Shown piece by piece: positions 33,990-42,657 of a stretch of 64,000 nucleotides of DNA (position 1 is its first letter; each line of letters begins with the position of its first letter). The notes beneath the pieces were generated by a model, which did no database searches, was not told the DNA's origin, and saw only the letters and a program-made list of their open reading frames with translations. The stretch spans positions 1 through 64,000 of the forward strand of contig JAFRCW010000022.1 in NCBI GenBank assembly GCA_017404145.1, read 5' to 3'. The translations under genes and the position numbers were made by a program. The DNA comes from Ruminococcus sp. (lineage in GTDB: Bacteria > Bacillota > Clostridia > Oscillospirales > Acutalibacteraceae).

Positions 33990-34907
33990 ATGGGACTTTT
34001 CAGTAAAATCAAAGAAAGCTTGAAGAAAACCAGAAAAGGCGTTGTCGACCAGATCGACGCTCTGCTCAAGTCTTTTACCAAAATAGACGAAGAACTCTTT
34101 GAAGAGCTTGAAGAAATCCTCGTGATGGGCGACGTCGGCGTCGCTACCGCCGAAAAAATCTGTGACGAACTCAGAGACAGAGTGAAGCAGAAGGGTATTA
34201 CCGATCCGTTCCAGATCAAGGTAGAACTGCAGACCGTGACATGGGAAATGCTCACCGGCGGCAACGAGATGCACATTGATACAAAACCTTCCGTGATCCT
34301 TGTGATCGGCGTTAACGGCGTAGGAAAAACCACCTCTATCGGCAAGCTCGCGAGCTTTTACCAAAAACAGGGTAAGAAAGTGCTTCTTGCCGCCGCGGAT
34401 ACCTTCCGCGCCGCCGCGATCGATCAGCTGAAGATCTGGGCTGAGCGCGCCGATGTGGATATCATTTGTCAGGGCGAGGGATCGGATCCCGCCGCCGTGG
34501 TATATGACGCGATCTCCGCCGCAAAGGCGAGAGGAGCCGATCTGGTGATCGTCGATACCGCCGGCAGACTGCACAATAAGAAGAATTTGATGGACGAGCT
34601 CGCGAAGATCCGCAGGATCATCGATCGCGAACTGCCTGACGCGGACAAGGAATCTCTGCTTGTTCTTGACGCTACCACCGGTCAGAACGCCGTCAATCAG
34701 GCGAGTGAATTCGCTAAGGCGACCGGTATCACCGGTATTATCCTGACCAAGCTCGACGGTACCGCCAAGGGCGGCGTCGTTATGGCGATCAAAGACGGTC
34801 TCGGCATCCCCGTGAAGTTTATCGGCGTCGGTGAAAAGATCGACGATCTCCAGCCTTTCGATGCGGATGACTTCACCTTGGCGCTCTTTGAGGGAGAAGA
34901 TAACTGA
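33990..34907 (+). CDS. ftsY: Signal recognition particle receptor FtsY
   Basis: This 305-residue GTPase receives ribosome-SRP complexes at the membrane. It has a short N-terminal basic region, the helical N domain (15-95) and the G domain with 'GVNGVGKTT' (107-115), 'DTFRAAAIDQL', 'DTAGRLHNKKNLMDEL' and 'TKLDGTAKGG'. It lacks the long acidic A domain of enterobacterial FtsY, which is normal in Firmicutes. It follows smc and is followed by rdgB after one base. Confidence 0.97.
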   Translation: MGLFSKIKESLKKTRKGVVDQIDALLKSFTKIDEELFEELEEILVMGDVGVATAEKICDELRDRVKQKGITDPFQIKVELQTVTWEMLTGGNEMHIDTKPSVILVIGVNGVGKTTSIGKLASFYQKQGKKVLLAAADTFRAAAIDQLKIWAERADVDIICQGEGSDPAAVVYDAISAAKARGADLVIVDTAGRLHNKKNLMDELAKIRRIIDRELPDADKESLLVLDATTGQNAVNQASEFAKATGITGIILTKLDGTAKGGVVMAIKDGLGIPVKFIGVGEKIDDLQPFDADDFTLALFEGEDN

Positions 34908-34908
34908 T

Positions 34909-35544
34909 ATGACCGAATTCATTATCGCGACCAATAACGAAAAAAAGCTGATCGAACTTGACCGAATTCTCAATCCTTTGGGGATCAAAGCGGTTACGGC
35001 GAAGTCAAAGGGGATCGATCTCGGCGACGTAGAAGAAAACGGTTCTACCTTCTCAGAGAACGCCTATATCAAGGCGAAAGCGGCGTTTGATAAATGCGGT
35101 CTTCCTGTGATCGCCGACGACTCCGGACTGTGCGTTGACGCTTTGGACGGCAGACCCGGGATTTATTCCGCGCGCTACGGCGGTCACGATTCTCCCTATA
35201 TCACCAAAATCAATATGCTGTTGGAAGAAATGAAGGACGTACCTGCGGATCAGCGCGGCGCGCACTTTACGTGTTCTGTCTGCTGTATTCTTCCCTCGGG
35301 AGAAACAATTCAGGTGGAAGGCTATTGCTTTGGAACAATCGCGTTTTCTCCTTCGGGAGACGGCGGCTTCGGGTATGACCCCGTGTTTTTGGTGAACGGA
35401 AAAAGCTTTGCTTCTCTCTCATCAGAGGAGAAAGACAGCCTGAGCCACCGCGGCAACGCTTTACGTAAACTGAGAGATACATTGAAAGTATCTACTGATT
35501 GTCATTGCGAGGGCTTTAGCCCGTGGCAATCCCCTTATGTATAA
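34909..35544 (+). CDS. rdgB: XTP/dITP pyrophosphatase with repeat-derived tail
   Basis: This 211-residue enzyme removes ITP and XTP from the nucleotide pool. The N-terminus 'IIATNNEKKLIEL', 'ENAYIKAKAAFD', 'VIADDSGLCVDALDG', 'SARYGG' and 'GFGYDPVF' are Ham1/RdgB signatures. The normal C-terminus ends near 'SHRGNALRKLRD'; here a further ~18 residues are encoded by a family A repeat (35500-35534) that removed or replaced the original stop. The ATG at 34909 follows the ftsY stop. The tail probably does not disturb the fold (inference). Confidence 0.93.
   Translation: MTEFIIATNNEKKLIELDRILNPLGIKAVTAKSKGIDLGDVEENGSTFSENAYIKAKAAFDKCGLPVIADDSGLCVDALDGRPGIYSARYGGHDSPYITKINMLLEEMKDVPADQRGAHFTCSVCCILPSGETIQVEGYCFGTIAFSPSGDGGFGYDPVFLVNGKSFASLSSEEKDSLSHRGNALRKLRDTLKVSTDCHCEGFSPWQSPYV
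35500..35534. repeat. Dispersed repeat family A, copy 3 (inside rdgB)
   Basis: TGTCATTGCGAGGGCTTTAG then CCCGTGGCAATCCCC. It is translated in frame as the C-terminal tail of RdgB. Confidence 0.85.
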
Positions 35545-35567
35545 TACTGTTATATTTGGAGGAAATC

Positions 35568-35861
35568 ATGCTGAACAGTAAACAGCGCGCCTATCTTCGC
35601 GCTATGGCGAATTCCATCGACACCGTCGTGATGGTCGGCAAGGGCGACCTCGACGAGCAGGTGTTCAAGACCGCCGACGAAGCGATCACCGCCAGAGAGC
35701 TGATCAAGGGAAAGGTACTGGAGGCAAGCTCTCTTTCTTCCCGTGAGGCGGCGGATCAGATCGCTGAGAATATCGGCGCCGACGTGGTACAGGTGATCGG
35801 CAGGAAGTTTGTCCTGTATAAAAAGAATCAAAAAGAGCCTCAGATCAAACTGCCGAAATGA
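35568..35861 (+). CDS. yhbY: YhbY/YqeI-type CRM RNA-binding protein
   Basis: This 97-residue protein is a single CRM domain that associates with pre-50S ribosomes. 'LNSKQRAYLRAMAN', 'VMVGKGDL' and 'GADVVQVIGRKFVLYK' with the GxxG-type loop are conserved. GGAGG lies 5 bases before the ATG at 35568. Its stop overlaps the nadD/yqeK start by 4 bases; the Bacillus yqeI-nadD-yqeK-rsfS order is kept. Confidence 0.95.
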   Translation: MLNSKQRAYLRAMANSIDTVVMVGKGDLDEQVFKTADEAITARELIKGKVLEASSLSSREAADQIAENIGADVVQVIGRKFVLYKKNQKEPQIKLPK

Positions 35862-37027
35862 GAAAGGCGATTTACGGGGGATCGTTCAATCCCATTCATC
35901 TTGATCATATCGCCTTATGCCGACAGATCAAAAACGAATTCTCCCTCGATCGGGTGATCCTGATCCCTACCTCGACAACACCTTTAAAGGATAATTCATA
36001 TTTGGTATCGGATGAACACAGACTGAATATGTGCCGCCTTGCCGCTGCGGATGACGATTTTATCGAAGTCAGCGATATCGAGATCCAAAGAAAAGGATTC
36101 AGCTATACCTCCGATACGATCGCGCAGCTGAAAACCGACGAGGACGAGTTGTTTCTGATCGTCGGCGCGGATATGTTTATGACCTTAGAGAAGTGGCACG
36201 AGTTTGAATATATCTTTGAGAACGTGACGATTCTGACGATTCCGCGCGGTGAGTACGATATTAATATTCTTCAAAAGAAATATAACGAACTGAAACCCTA
36301 TGGCTGTCAAGCACAGTTTTCACTTTCTCCCGTGGGATCGCTTTCGTCCACTGTCATCAGAGAGAAACTGAAGAGGGGAGAGGACCTATCCGACAGTCTT
36401 CATCCCGACGTCATCAAATATATCAAAAAGAACCAACTGTATTGTCAGGAAACAATGAATAATAAAGACGTTTATTTACAAGAAGTCAACAAGCTTTCCG
36501 ACTACCGCCGGATCCATTCGCTGAATGTATCGAACGAAGCGGTCAGACTAGCAAAAAAGTACGGCGCTGATGTTGAAAAAGCCGAGATAGCAGGACTCTT
36601 ACACGATATCACCAAAGAAATGGATAACGAAACCCAGTTGAAAATCATCGAGAACGGTGGTATAATGCTATCTGCTGTGGAAAAAGCGTCGCCCCAGCTC
36701 TACCATGCGATGTCCGCTTCCGTATACGTCAAGACCTGTTTCGGGATCGACGACGAGGATATCCGAAACGCCATCCGTTATCATACGACCGCCAGAGCAA
36801 ATATGTCGCTGCTTGAGAAAGTGATTTTCTTGGCGGATTTTACCTCTGCGGACAGAAAGTTTGACGATATTGACGTGATCAGAGAGAAAGCGAATATTTC
36901 TCTCGAGGACGGTATGCTGTACGCGCTGCAGTTTACGATCTCGCGTATTGCAAAACGCGGCGGACTGATCAGCCCGGACGCGCTCAACGCGTATAACGAG
37001 ATCGTTTTGAAAAAAAGTGCAGAGTGA
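35858..37027 (+). CDS. nadD: NadD-YqeK fusion: nicotinate-nucleotide adenylyltransferase plus HD hydrolase
   Basis: The 389 residues join two proteins that are separate genes in Bacillus. Residues 1-195 are NadD, which makes nicotinate adenine dinucleotide: 'GGSFNPIHLDHI' (nucleotidyltransferase HxxH-type motif) and 'SPVGSLSSTVIREKL' (ISSTxIR-type motif). Residues 200-385 are YqeK, an HD-domain hydrolase of diadenosine tetraphosphate: 'HSLNVSNEAVRLAKKYG', 'LLHDITKEM', 'RYHTTA' and 'FLADFTSADR'. There is no stop between them. The start overlaps yhbY; rsfS follows after a repeat-filled gap. Fusion may couple NAD synthesis to alarmone turnover (speculation). Confidence 0.95.
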   Translation: MRKAIYGGSFNPIHLDHIALCRQIKNEFSLDRVILIPTSTTPLKDNSYLVSDEHRLNMCRLAAADDDFIEVSDIEIQRKGFSYTSDTIAQLKTDEDELFLIVGADMFMTLEKWHEFEYIFENVTILTIPRGEYDINILQKKYNELKPYGCQAQFSLSPVGSLSSTVIREKLKRGEDLSDSLHPDVIKYIKKNQLYCQETMNNKDVYLQEVNKLSDYRRIHSLNVSNEAVRLAKKYGADVEKAEIAGLLHDITKEMDNETQLKIIENGGIMLSAVEKASPQLYHAMSASVYVKTCFGIDDEDIRNAIRYHTTARANMSLLEKVIFLADFTSADRKFDDIDVIREKANISLEDGMLYALQFTISRIAKRGGLISPDALNAYNEIVLKKSAE

Positions 37028-37030
37028 TAC

Positions 37031-37056
37031 TGTAGGGGAGGGTCTTGACCCTCCCG
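37031..37056 (+). repeat. Hairpin family B, copy 9
   Basis: TGTAGGGGAGGG with loop TCTTGA and CCCTCCCG, inserted 4 bases after the nadD/yqeK stop. AGTGCAGAGTGATA sequences lie on both sides, a possible target duplication. Confidence 0.85.
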
Positions 37057-37084
37057 TGTGCAGAGTGATATTGTTTTTTCAATA

Positions 37085-37112
37085 TTTATCATTTATCATC
37101 TATCATTTATCA
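37085..37112. repeat. Heptamer array, unit TTTATCA
   Basis: Four 7-base units (TTTATCA, TTTATCA, TCTATCA, TTTATCA) directly upstream of the rsfS ribosome binding site. Confidence 0.85.
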
Positions 37113-37128
37113 TTTTTTTGAGGTAACT

Positions 37129-37488
37129 ATGAATTCATTACAGGAAGCCAGAGAAATTGCGAAGATTTTATCCGAACACAAGGGCCTTGACATTAATGTG
37201 ATCAAGATCGACGATATCTCGGTGCTCGCCGATTATATGGTGATTGCTACCGGTAATTCGTCCACCCACGTCAAGTCGCTTGCCGACTATGTTGAGACCG
37301 ATATGGACAGCAAGGGCGTATCCGTCAGCCACATCGAGGGCTACCGCTCCAACTCGTGGATTTTGCTCGACTATGTCGACGTGATCGTCCACGTGTTCTC
37401 CGACGAATCCAGAAAGTATTATGACCTCGACCGCCTCTGGGAGGACGGCGAGGCGGTCGATATTTCTGACATATTAGGAGAAGAATAA
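37129..37488 (+). CDS. rsfS: Ribosomal silencing factor RsfS
   Basis: This 119-residue protein binds L14 and keeps the two ribosomal subunits apart when nutrients are low. 'KGLDINVIKIDDISVLADYMVIATGNSS' (given here in two parts by its ends), 'EGYRSNSWILLDYVDVIVHVF' and 'YYDLDRLWEDG' are family features. The start follows GAGGTAACT. A family B hairpin begins directly after its stop codon. Confidence 0.95.
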   Translation: MNSLQEAREIAKILSEHKGLDINVIKIDDISVLADYMVIATGNSSTHVKSLADYVETDMDSKGVSVSHIEGYRSNSWILLDYVDVIVHVFSDESRKYYDLDRLWEDGEAVDISDILGEE

Positions 37489-37534
37489 TGTAGGGCAAGG
37501 CGCCCTCGACTTGCCGAAGCGTTGTTATAATATC
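37489..37534 (+). repeat. Hairpin family B, copy 10
   Basis: Begins with TGTAGGG directly after the rsfS stop codon; arms CAAGGCG and CGACTTG, tail CCGAAGCGTTGTTATAATATC. Confidence 0.85.
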
Positions 37535-37601
37535 TTTGTTTAGGCAGGAGAATCGCCTTGTTCGTTTTATTAATTGTACACAAACCTTTGGAGGTATATA
37601 T

Positions 37602-40013
37602 ATGAAATACAACCACAGACAGATTGAGCCGAAATGGCAGAAAATATGGGAGGAGAAAGGCTGCTTTCACGCAGAGGATAATTCTGATAAAGAAAAATTC
37701 TACGCGCTGATCGAGTTCCCGTACCCCTCGGGACAGGGACTTCATGTCGGTCATCCCAGACCCTACACCGCACTCGACACCGTTTCGAGAAAGAGACGCC
37801 TGCAGGGCTACAACGTTCTCTATCCCATCGGCTGGGACGCTTTCGGTCTGCCTACCGAGAACTACGCGATCAAGAACCACATCCATCCCGAGATCGTTAC
37901 CAAGAATAACGTTGAGCGTTTCAAGAAGCAGATCCGGTCCTTAGGTATTTCCTTCGACTGGAGCCGCGAGATCAACACCACCGATCCCGACTACTACAAG
38001 TGGACCCAGTGGATCTTCCTCCAGCTGTTCCAACACGGACTTGCCTATAAGAAAGAGATGGCTGTCAACTGGTGTACCTCCTGCAAGTGCGTATTGGCGA
38101 ACGAAGAGGTTGTCAACGGCGTCTGCGAACGCTGCGGCTCTGAGGTTGTACATAAGACCAAGTCCCAGTGGATGCTCAAGATCACTGCCTACGCCGACCG
38201 ACTGATCGACGATCTTGATCTGGTGGACTATCCCGAGCGCGTCAAGCTCCAGCAGAAGAACTGGATCGGACGCTCCTACGGCGCAGAGGTGGAGTTTGAC
38301 ACTACCGCCGGCGACAAGCTGAAGATCTACACCACCCGCGCGGATACCCTCTTCGGCGCAACTTATATGGTGATGTCTCCCGAGCATCCTTTCATCGAGA
38401 AGTGGGCGGACAAGCTTTCAAATCTCGACGAAGTGCGCGCTTATCAGGCGGAGTCGGCGAAGAAGTCCGACTTTGAGCGTACCGAGATGAATAAGGACAA
38501 GACCGGCGTGAAGCTCGAGGGCGTATCCGCGATCAATCCGGTCAACGATACCGAGATTCCGATCTTTATCTCCGACTATGTCCTGATCTCCTACGGTACC
38601 GGCGCGATCATGGCGGTACCGGGTCATGATACCCGCGACTGGGAGTTTGCGAAGAAGTTTGACCTCCCGATCATCGAGGTCGTCAAAGGCGGCGACGTCG
38701 AGAAAGAAGCCTTTACTGACTGCGCGACCGGTATTATGGTGAACTCCGGCTTCCTTGACGGACTTTCCGTAGAGGACGCAAAAGAGAAGATCATCGCTTT
38801 TTTGACCGAAAAGGGTATAGGAGAGAAGAAGACCAACTTCAAGCTGCGCGACTGGGTATTCTCCCGCCAGCGTTACTGGGGCGAGCCGATCCCGATCGTT
38901 CACTGCGACTGCTGCGGCTATGTTCCGGTTCCCGAAGAAGAATTACCGCTGAGACTGCCGATGGTAGAGTCTTATGAGCCTACCGACACCGGCGAGTCTC
39001 CGCTTGCCAATATGACCAAGTGGGTCGAGACCACCTGTCCCAAGTGCGGCAAGAAGGCGTACCGCGAGACCGACACCATGCCTCAGTGGGCAGGATCCAG
39101 CTGGTACTATCTGCGCTATATGGATCCCCACAACGACAAGGCGATCGCCTCCGACGAAGCCTTCAAATACTGGGAGTCTGTCGACTGGTACAACGGCGGT
39201 ATGGAGCATACCACCCTGCATTTGCTCTATTCGAGATTCTGGCACAAGTTCCTCTATGATATCGGCGTTGTTCCGACCAAGGAACCTTACAAGAAGCGTA
39301 CCTCACACGGTATGATCCTCGGCGAAAACGGCGAGAAGATGTCTAAGTCCCGCGGCAACGTCGTCAACCCCGACGATATTGTCAATGAATACGGCGCGGA
39401 TACCCTGCGTCTGTATGAGATGTTCATCGGCGACTTTGAGAAGGCGGCTCCATGGAGCCCGTCCTCGATCCGCGGCTGCCGCAAGTTTATCGAGCGTTTC
39501 TACAATATGCAGGAGATGCTGTGTGACGGCGACTTCATCCGCAAAGAGGTGGAGAAGGACTTCCACAAGACCATCAAGAAGGTCGGCTTTGACATCGAGA
39601 ACATCAAGTTCAACACCGCGATCGCCGCTATGATGGCGCTGATCAACGTGATCTATTCTACCGGCAAGGTTACGAAGAAAGAGCTTTCGATCTTCGCGAT
39701 CCTGCTCAATCCCTTCGCTCCTCACGTGACCGAAGAGGTATGGGAGGCGTGCGCCTTAGGCGACGGCATCTTAGCCGAAGCCAAGTGGCCGGAGTACGAC
39801 GAAGCGAAGTGTGTTGATGACACCATCGAGATCGTCGCGCAGATCAACGGCAGGATCAAGGCAAAGCTCGTCATCTCCAAGGACGCTTCTCAGGACGAGG
39901 TGCTTTCACTCGCGAAATCCGAGCAGAAGGTGATGGAAGCGATCCGCGGTATGAACGTCATCAAAGAAATCTATGTCAAAGGAAAGTTAGTCAACATCGT
40001 TGTCAAACCGTAA
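37602..40013 (+). CDS. leuS: Leucyl-tRNA synthetase
   Basis: This 803-residue class I synthetase charges tRNA-Leu. The HIGH-type motif is HVGH (around 48-51), an editing CP1 domain follows, a zinc-binding insert has CxxC pairs ('CTSCKC', 'CERCG'), and the KMSKS motif is 'EKMSKSRGN' (around 578). The anticodon-binding and C-terminal domains are complete. The ATG at 37602 has GGAGG 7 bases upstream. No T-box leader fits in the 113-base gap from rsfS, unlike many Firmicutes leuS genes. Confidence 0.98.
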   Translation: MKYNHRQIEPKWQKIWEEKGCFHAEDNSDKEKFYALIEFPYPSGQGLHVGHPRPYTALDTVSRKRRLQGYNVLYPIGWDAFGLPTENYAIKNHIHPEIVTKNNVERFKKQIRSLGISFDWSREINTTDPDYYKWTQWIFLQLFQHGLAYKKEMAVNWCTSCKCVLANEEVVNGVCERCGSEVVHKTKSQWMLKITAYADRLIDDLDLVDYPERVKLQQKNWIGRSYGAEVEFDTTAGDKLKIYTTRADTLFGATYMVMSPEHPFIEKWADKLSNLDEVRAYQAESAKKSDFERTEMNKDKTGVKLEGVSAINPVNDTEIPIFISDYVLISYGTGAIMAVPGHDTRDWEFAKKFDLPIIEVVKGGDVEKEAFTDCATGIMVNSGFLDGLSVEDAKEKIIAFLTEKGIGEKKTNFKLRDWVFSRQRYWGEPIPIVHCDCCGYVPVPEEELPLRLPMVESYEPTDTGESPLANMTKWVETTCPKCGKKAYRETDTMPQWAGSSWYYLRYMDPHNDKAIASDEAFKYWESVDWYNGGMEHTTLHLLYSRFWHKFLYDIGVVPTKEPYKKRTSHGMILGENGEKMSKSRGNVVNPDDIVNEYGADTLRLYEMFIGDFEKAAPWSPSSIRGCRKFIERFYNMQEMLCDGDFIRKEVEKDFHKTIKKVGFDIENIKFNTAIAAMMALINVIYSTGKVTKKELSIFAILLNPFAPHVTEEVWEACALGDGILAEAKWPEYDEAKCVDDTIEIVAQINGRIKAKLVISKDASQDEVLSLAKSEQKVMEAIRGMNVIKEIYVKGKLVNIVVKP

Positions 40014-40067
40014 TGCAAAAGCATCCTTTGCGCAAGGGAGAGCTCAACAAGTTTATTTCTCCATTAT

Positions 40068-40103
40068 GTAGAATTTTTCGACCGAATATTAGCGAATTTC
40101 TAC
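40068..40103 (+). terminator. Possible terminator of leuS
   Basis: An imperfect stem pairs GTAGAATTTTTCG with CGAATTTCTAC. It lacks a clean T tract, so termination is uncertain. Confidence 0.35.
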
Positions 40104-40120
40104 AAATTGAATCTTTTCCC

Positions 40121-40149
40121 TTGACACTTTGAACACATTATTGTATAAT
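40121..40149 (+). promoter_or_regulatory. Sigma-A promoter of rpsU
   Basis: Perfect consensus: TTGACA (40121-40126), 17-base spacer, TATAAT (40144-40149). Confidence 0.94.
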
Positions 40150-40203
40150 CAACAGTGCATTATGCGAAAAACCCCTGCCTTTTGGCGGATGGGAGGGATA
40201 TAA

Positions 40204-40380
40204 ATGTCAGAAGTAAGACTCAAGGAGAACGAATCTCTGGAGAGCGCTCTTAGAAGATTTAAGAAGCAGTGCGCCAGAGCAGGCGTCATCGCCGAGGTTC
40301 GTAAAAGAGAAGCTTACGAAAAGCCTTCTGTAAAACGTAAGAAGAAGTCAGAGGCTGCTCGCAAACGTAAATACAGATAA
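40204..40380 (+). CDS. rpsU: Ribosomal protein S21
   Basis: This 58-residue basic protein of the small subunit acts in translation initiation. It reads [20 protein letters not shown] at the start and ends in a run of Lys/Arg ('[15 protein letters not shown]'), as S21 does. GGGAGGG lies upstream of the ATG. It is a single-gene unit with a perfect promoter and a strong terminator (40392-40427). Confidence 0.97.
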   Translation: MSEVRLKENESLESALRRFKKQCARAGVIAEVRKREAYEKPSVKRKKKSEAARKRKYR

Positions 40381-40391
40381 TCTCGGATGAA

Positions 40392-40427
40392 ACGGACAGG
40401 CACTGTGTTCTGTCCGTTTTTATTTTT
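40392..40427 (+). terminator. Terminator of rpsU
   Basis: An 8-bp stem ACGGACAG/CTGTCCGT (40392-40399 with 40410-40417) is followed by TTTTATTTTT. Confidence 0.9.
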
Positions 40428-40444
40428 CAGAAAGGTGATAGCAT

Positions 40445-41512
40445 ATGAACCCAATCGCAAAATTACGTGAACACTTACCCGATCAAAACACTGCGGCGCT
40501 GATTACCCGCGAAGTGAATATCCGCTATTTTACGCTCTTTCCCGATTCGGAGGGAGCGCTGCTGATAACGCACGACGAGTGCTTCTTGCTGGTTGACTTT
40601 CGCTACTTTGAGAAGGCGCAGGGAGTTGTCGGAGAGGAGATCACGCTTGTCAAGTTCAAAAAGCTGTATGACTCTCTTAATTCTATTATAGAAAATAAAA
40701 ACATCACGCGTCTTCTGATCGAGGAAGAAACGGTAACGCTGTCACAGTTCGATTCTTTCCGAAAAGAGCTTCACGCCGAACTGCTGACCGAGTACAAGCT
40801 CTCCGGGATCGTTTCCGATATCCGTATTATCAAGTCGGATCGGGAGATCGAATTACTCACCAAAGCCCAGCGTATCGCCGAGAAGGCATATCTCGAGGTG
40901 CTGAATTTGATCAAGCCCGGGGTGGAGGAGAGAACCGTTGCCTTGGAGCTTGAATATCTGATGAAGCGTTACGGCGCAGAGAAGATATCCTTTGACCTGA
41001 TTACGATCACCGGAAAAAAGACCTCTATGCCGCACGGTTCGCCCGACGGGAATGTTGTCAGAGAGGGCGACTTCTTCACCCTTGACATCGGCGCTACCTA
41101 CGAGGGCTACCACAGCGATATGACCCGCACCGTCGCGGTGCATTCCGCCACGGAGAAGATGCGTGAGATTTACGATATCGTCCTGAAAGCGCATCAGAAA
41201 GCGGCGGAGAAGATCATCGCGGGCAACACCGCCGCCGACGTTGATAACGCCGCCAGAGATTATATCACCGAAAAGGGCTACGGCGAGTATTTCGGCCATT
41301 CCACCGGACACGGCGTGGGGCTTGATATCCACGAGGCGCCGATCGTATACAAAAAGTACGACACCGTTTTAAAGCCCAATATGGTGATCACCGACGAGCC
41401 GGGCATCTATCTCCCCGGAGAATTCGGCGTTCGGATCGAGGATATGTACGTCGTCACCGAGACCGGCTCGTATTCTCTCGCACAGATCGACAAGAATCTG
41501 GTGATCATATAA
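40445..41512 (+). CDS. M24 aminopeptidase P (Xaa-Pro peptidase)
   Basis: This 355-residue cytoplasmic metallopeptidase should remove N-terminal residues before proline. The N-terminal creatinase-like domain (1-125) is followed by the pita-bread fold with two-metal ligands in 'DIGATYEGYHSDMTRT', 'GHGVGLDIHEAP', 'TDEPGIYLPGEFGVRIED'. The AAAGGTGA site precedes the ATG. The gene is beside efp, as in Bacillus (yqhT-efp), a conserved pairing linked to proline-rich proteins, although here 577 bases of repeats separate them. Confidence 0.92.
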   Translation: MNPIAKLREHLPDQNTAALITREVNIRYFTLFPDSEGALLITHDECFLLVDFRYFEKAQGVVGEEITLVKFKKLYDSLNSIIENKNITRLLIEEETVTLSQFDSFRKELHAELLTEYKLSGIVSDIRIIKSDREIELLTKAQRIAEKAYLEVLNLIKPGVEERTVALELEYLMKRYGAEKISFDLITITGKKTSMPHGSPDGNVVREGDFFTLDIGATYEGYHSDMTRTVAVHSATEKMREIYDIVLKAHQKAAEKIIAGNTAADVDNAARDYITEKGYGEYFGHSTGHGVGLDIHEAPIVYKKYDTVLKPNMVITDEPGIYLPGEFGVRIEDMYVVTETGSYSLAQIDKNLVII

Positions 41513-41514
41513 TC

Positions 41515-41540
41515 TGTAGGGCACGGTCTTGACCGTACCG
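41515..41540 (+). repeat. Hairpin family B, copy 11
   Basis: TGTAGGG with arms CACGGTC-TT-GACCGTA and CCGAA, directly after the peptidase gene. Confidence 0.85.
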
Positions 41541-41548
41541 AATGATTC

Positions 41549-41576
41549 GTGAATGGTGAAGGGTGAAAGGTGAATG
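41549..41576. repeat. Heptamer array, unit GTGAATG
   Basis: Four 7-base units (GTGAATG, GTGAAGG, GTGAAAG, GTGAATG). Confidence 0.8.
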
Positions 41577-41601
41577 GTTGTGGTAGGACGTTACATAGAG
41601 C

Positions 41602-41640
41602 CGTAGGGCAAGGCGCCCTCGACTTGCCGAAACGTTGATA
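41602..41640 (+). repeat. Hairpin family B, copy 12
   Basis: CGTAGGG, arms CAAGGCG and CGACTTG, tail CCGAAACGTTGATA; almost identical to copy 4 at 9750-9787. Confidence 0.88.
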
Positions 41641-41682
41641 TGATACCCCGTTTTCTACTGTTGGGAAACAATGGTATATAAT

Positions 41683-41822
41683 CGTAGGGCGGGGGCTTGC
41701 TCCCGCCGAGAGTCATCATTCAAATTAATGTTATTTGCGAAGCATATTGACGTTTGTTTTGCTTCGCGTGAAAACGTTGTGATAACAGCAAAGTTTCGGC
41801 GGGAGCAAGCCCCCGCCCTACG
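41683..41822. repeat. Hairpin family B, copies 13 (+) and 14 (-), inverted pair
   Basis: 41683-41709 and 41796-41822 are perfect inverted repeats of 27 bases. The 86 bases between them hold another hairpin, GCGAAGC/GCTTCGC (41737-41743 with 41761-41767). The whole looks like a small composite element. Confidence 0.85.
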
Positions 41823-41843
41823 ACCCTATGCAGCGTCCTGCGG

Positions 41844-41871
41844 CGGCACAATATGGGCATTGTGACCTACG
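41844..41871 (-). repeat. Hairpin family B, copy 15
   Basis: A minus-strand copy with arms CACAATG and TATTGTG; a stem type different from its neighbours. Confidence 0.75.
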
Positions 41872-41920
41872 ACTCTATGAAATGTCATACAAATCAGGTG
41901 AGGGCAGCGCCCTCCCACAA

Positions 41921-41948
41921 CTCTTCACTCATCACTCTTAGCTCTTCA
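41921..41948. repeat. Heptamer array, unit CTCTTCA
   Basis: Four 7-base units (CTCTTCA, CTCATCA, CTCTTAG, CTCTTCA) that abut family B copy 16. Confidence 0.8.
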
Positions 41949-41950
41949 CT

Positions 41951-41977
41951 CGGCACAATGAGAGCATTGTGCTCTAC
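41951..41977 (-). repeat. Hairpin family B, copy 16
   Basis: A minus-strand copy with arms CACAATG and CATTGTG, close to copy 15 in stem type. Confidence 0.75.
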
Positions 41978-41994
41978 ATTTTTTCAAAACCCAC

Positions 41995-42023
41995 TTGATT
42001 TTTCTCGCTCTTTTATGTATAAT
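41995..42023 (+). promoter_or_regulatory. Sigma-A promoter of efp
   Basis: TTGATT (41995-42000), 17-base spacer, TATAAT (42018-42023). Confidence 0.85.
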
Positions 42024-42089
42024 AGTTGAGTGAATTTATGAGATAAATTCTGATTTTATCAAGAAATAATTTTTATGGAGGAAATGAAT

Positions 42090-42647
42090 ATGATTTCTGC
42101 TGGCGATTTTCGAAACGGCGTAACCTTTGAGATGGACGGCCAGGTCGTCTCTATCATTGAGTTCCAGCACGTAAAACCCGGCAAGGGCGCCGCCTTTGTC
42201 AGAACAAAGATCAGAAACGTGATCACAGGCGCGGTTGTGGAAAAAACCTTCAACCCCAACGATAAATATCCCACTGCCTTTATTGACAGAAGAGATATGG
42301 AGTACAGCTACTCCGACGGTGATCTTTACTACTTTATGGATACAGAGACATGGGAGCAGATCCCGATCAACAAGTCCGTTCTGTCCGACAGCTTCAAGTT
42401 TGTTAAGGAGAATATGACCTGCAAGGTCCTCTCCTACAAGGGCAACGTATTCGGCGTAGAACCGCCTAACTTTGTGGAGCTGCAGGTTACCCAGACCGAT
42501 CCCGGCTTTGCCGGCAACACCGCCACCAACGCGACCAAGCCCGCTACCCTCGAGACCGGCGCGGAGATCAAGGTTCCGCTGTTTATCGAGGAAGGCGAAA
42601 TGATCCAGATCGACACCCGTACCGGCGAATATCTCGGCAGAGCATAA
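42090..42647 (+). CDS. efp: Elongation factor P
   Basis: This 185-residue factor, the standard length, rescues ribosomes stalled on proline runs. It has the N-terminal KOW-like domain with '[18 protein letters not shown]' (the lysine in the PGKG loop is the site modified in other bacteria) and two OB domains; the C-terminus '[14 protein letters not shown]' is typical. The ATG at 42090 is 8 bases after GGAGG; ATGs at 42075 and 42084 are on or too near that site. It heads an operon with the CD1247-type gene. Confidence 0.97.
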   Translation: MISAGDFRNGVTFEMDGQVVSIIEFQHVKPGKGAAFVRTKIRNVITGAVVEKTFNPNDKYPTAFIDRRDMEYSYSDGDLYYFMDTETWEQIPINKSVLSDSFKFVKENMTCKVLSYKGNVFGVEPPNFVELQVTQTDPGFAGNTATNATKPATLETGAEIKVPLFIEEGEMIQIDTRTGEYLGRA

Positions 42648-42657
42648 GGAGAACAGA

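Larger units (their letters stand above)
41513..42089. other. Gene-free repeat cluster upstream of efp
   Basis: No gene is visible. It contains six family B hairpins in both directions, two heptamer arrays (41549-41576, 41921-41948), a palindromic GAGGGC-AG-CGCCCTC hairpin near 41891-41905, and finally the efp promoter at 41995-42023. It is the densest repeat cluster in the window. Confidence 0.75.
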
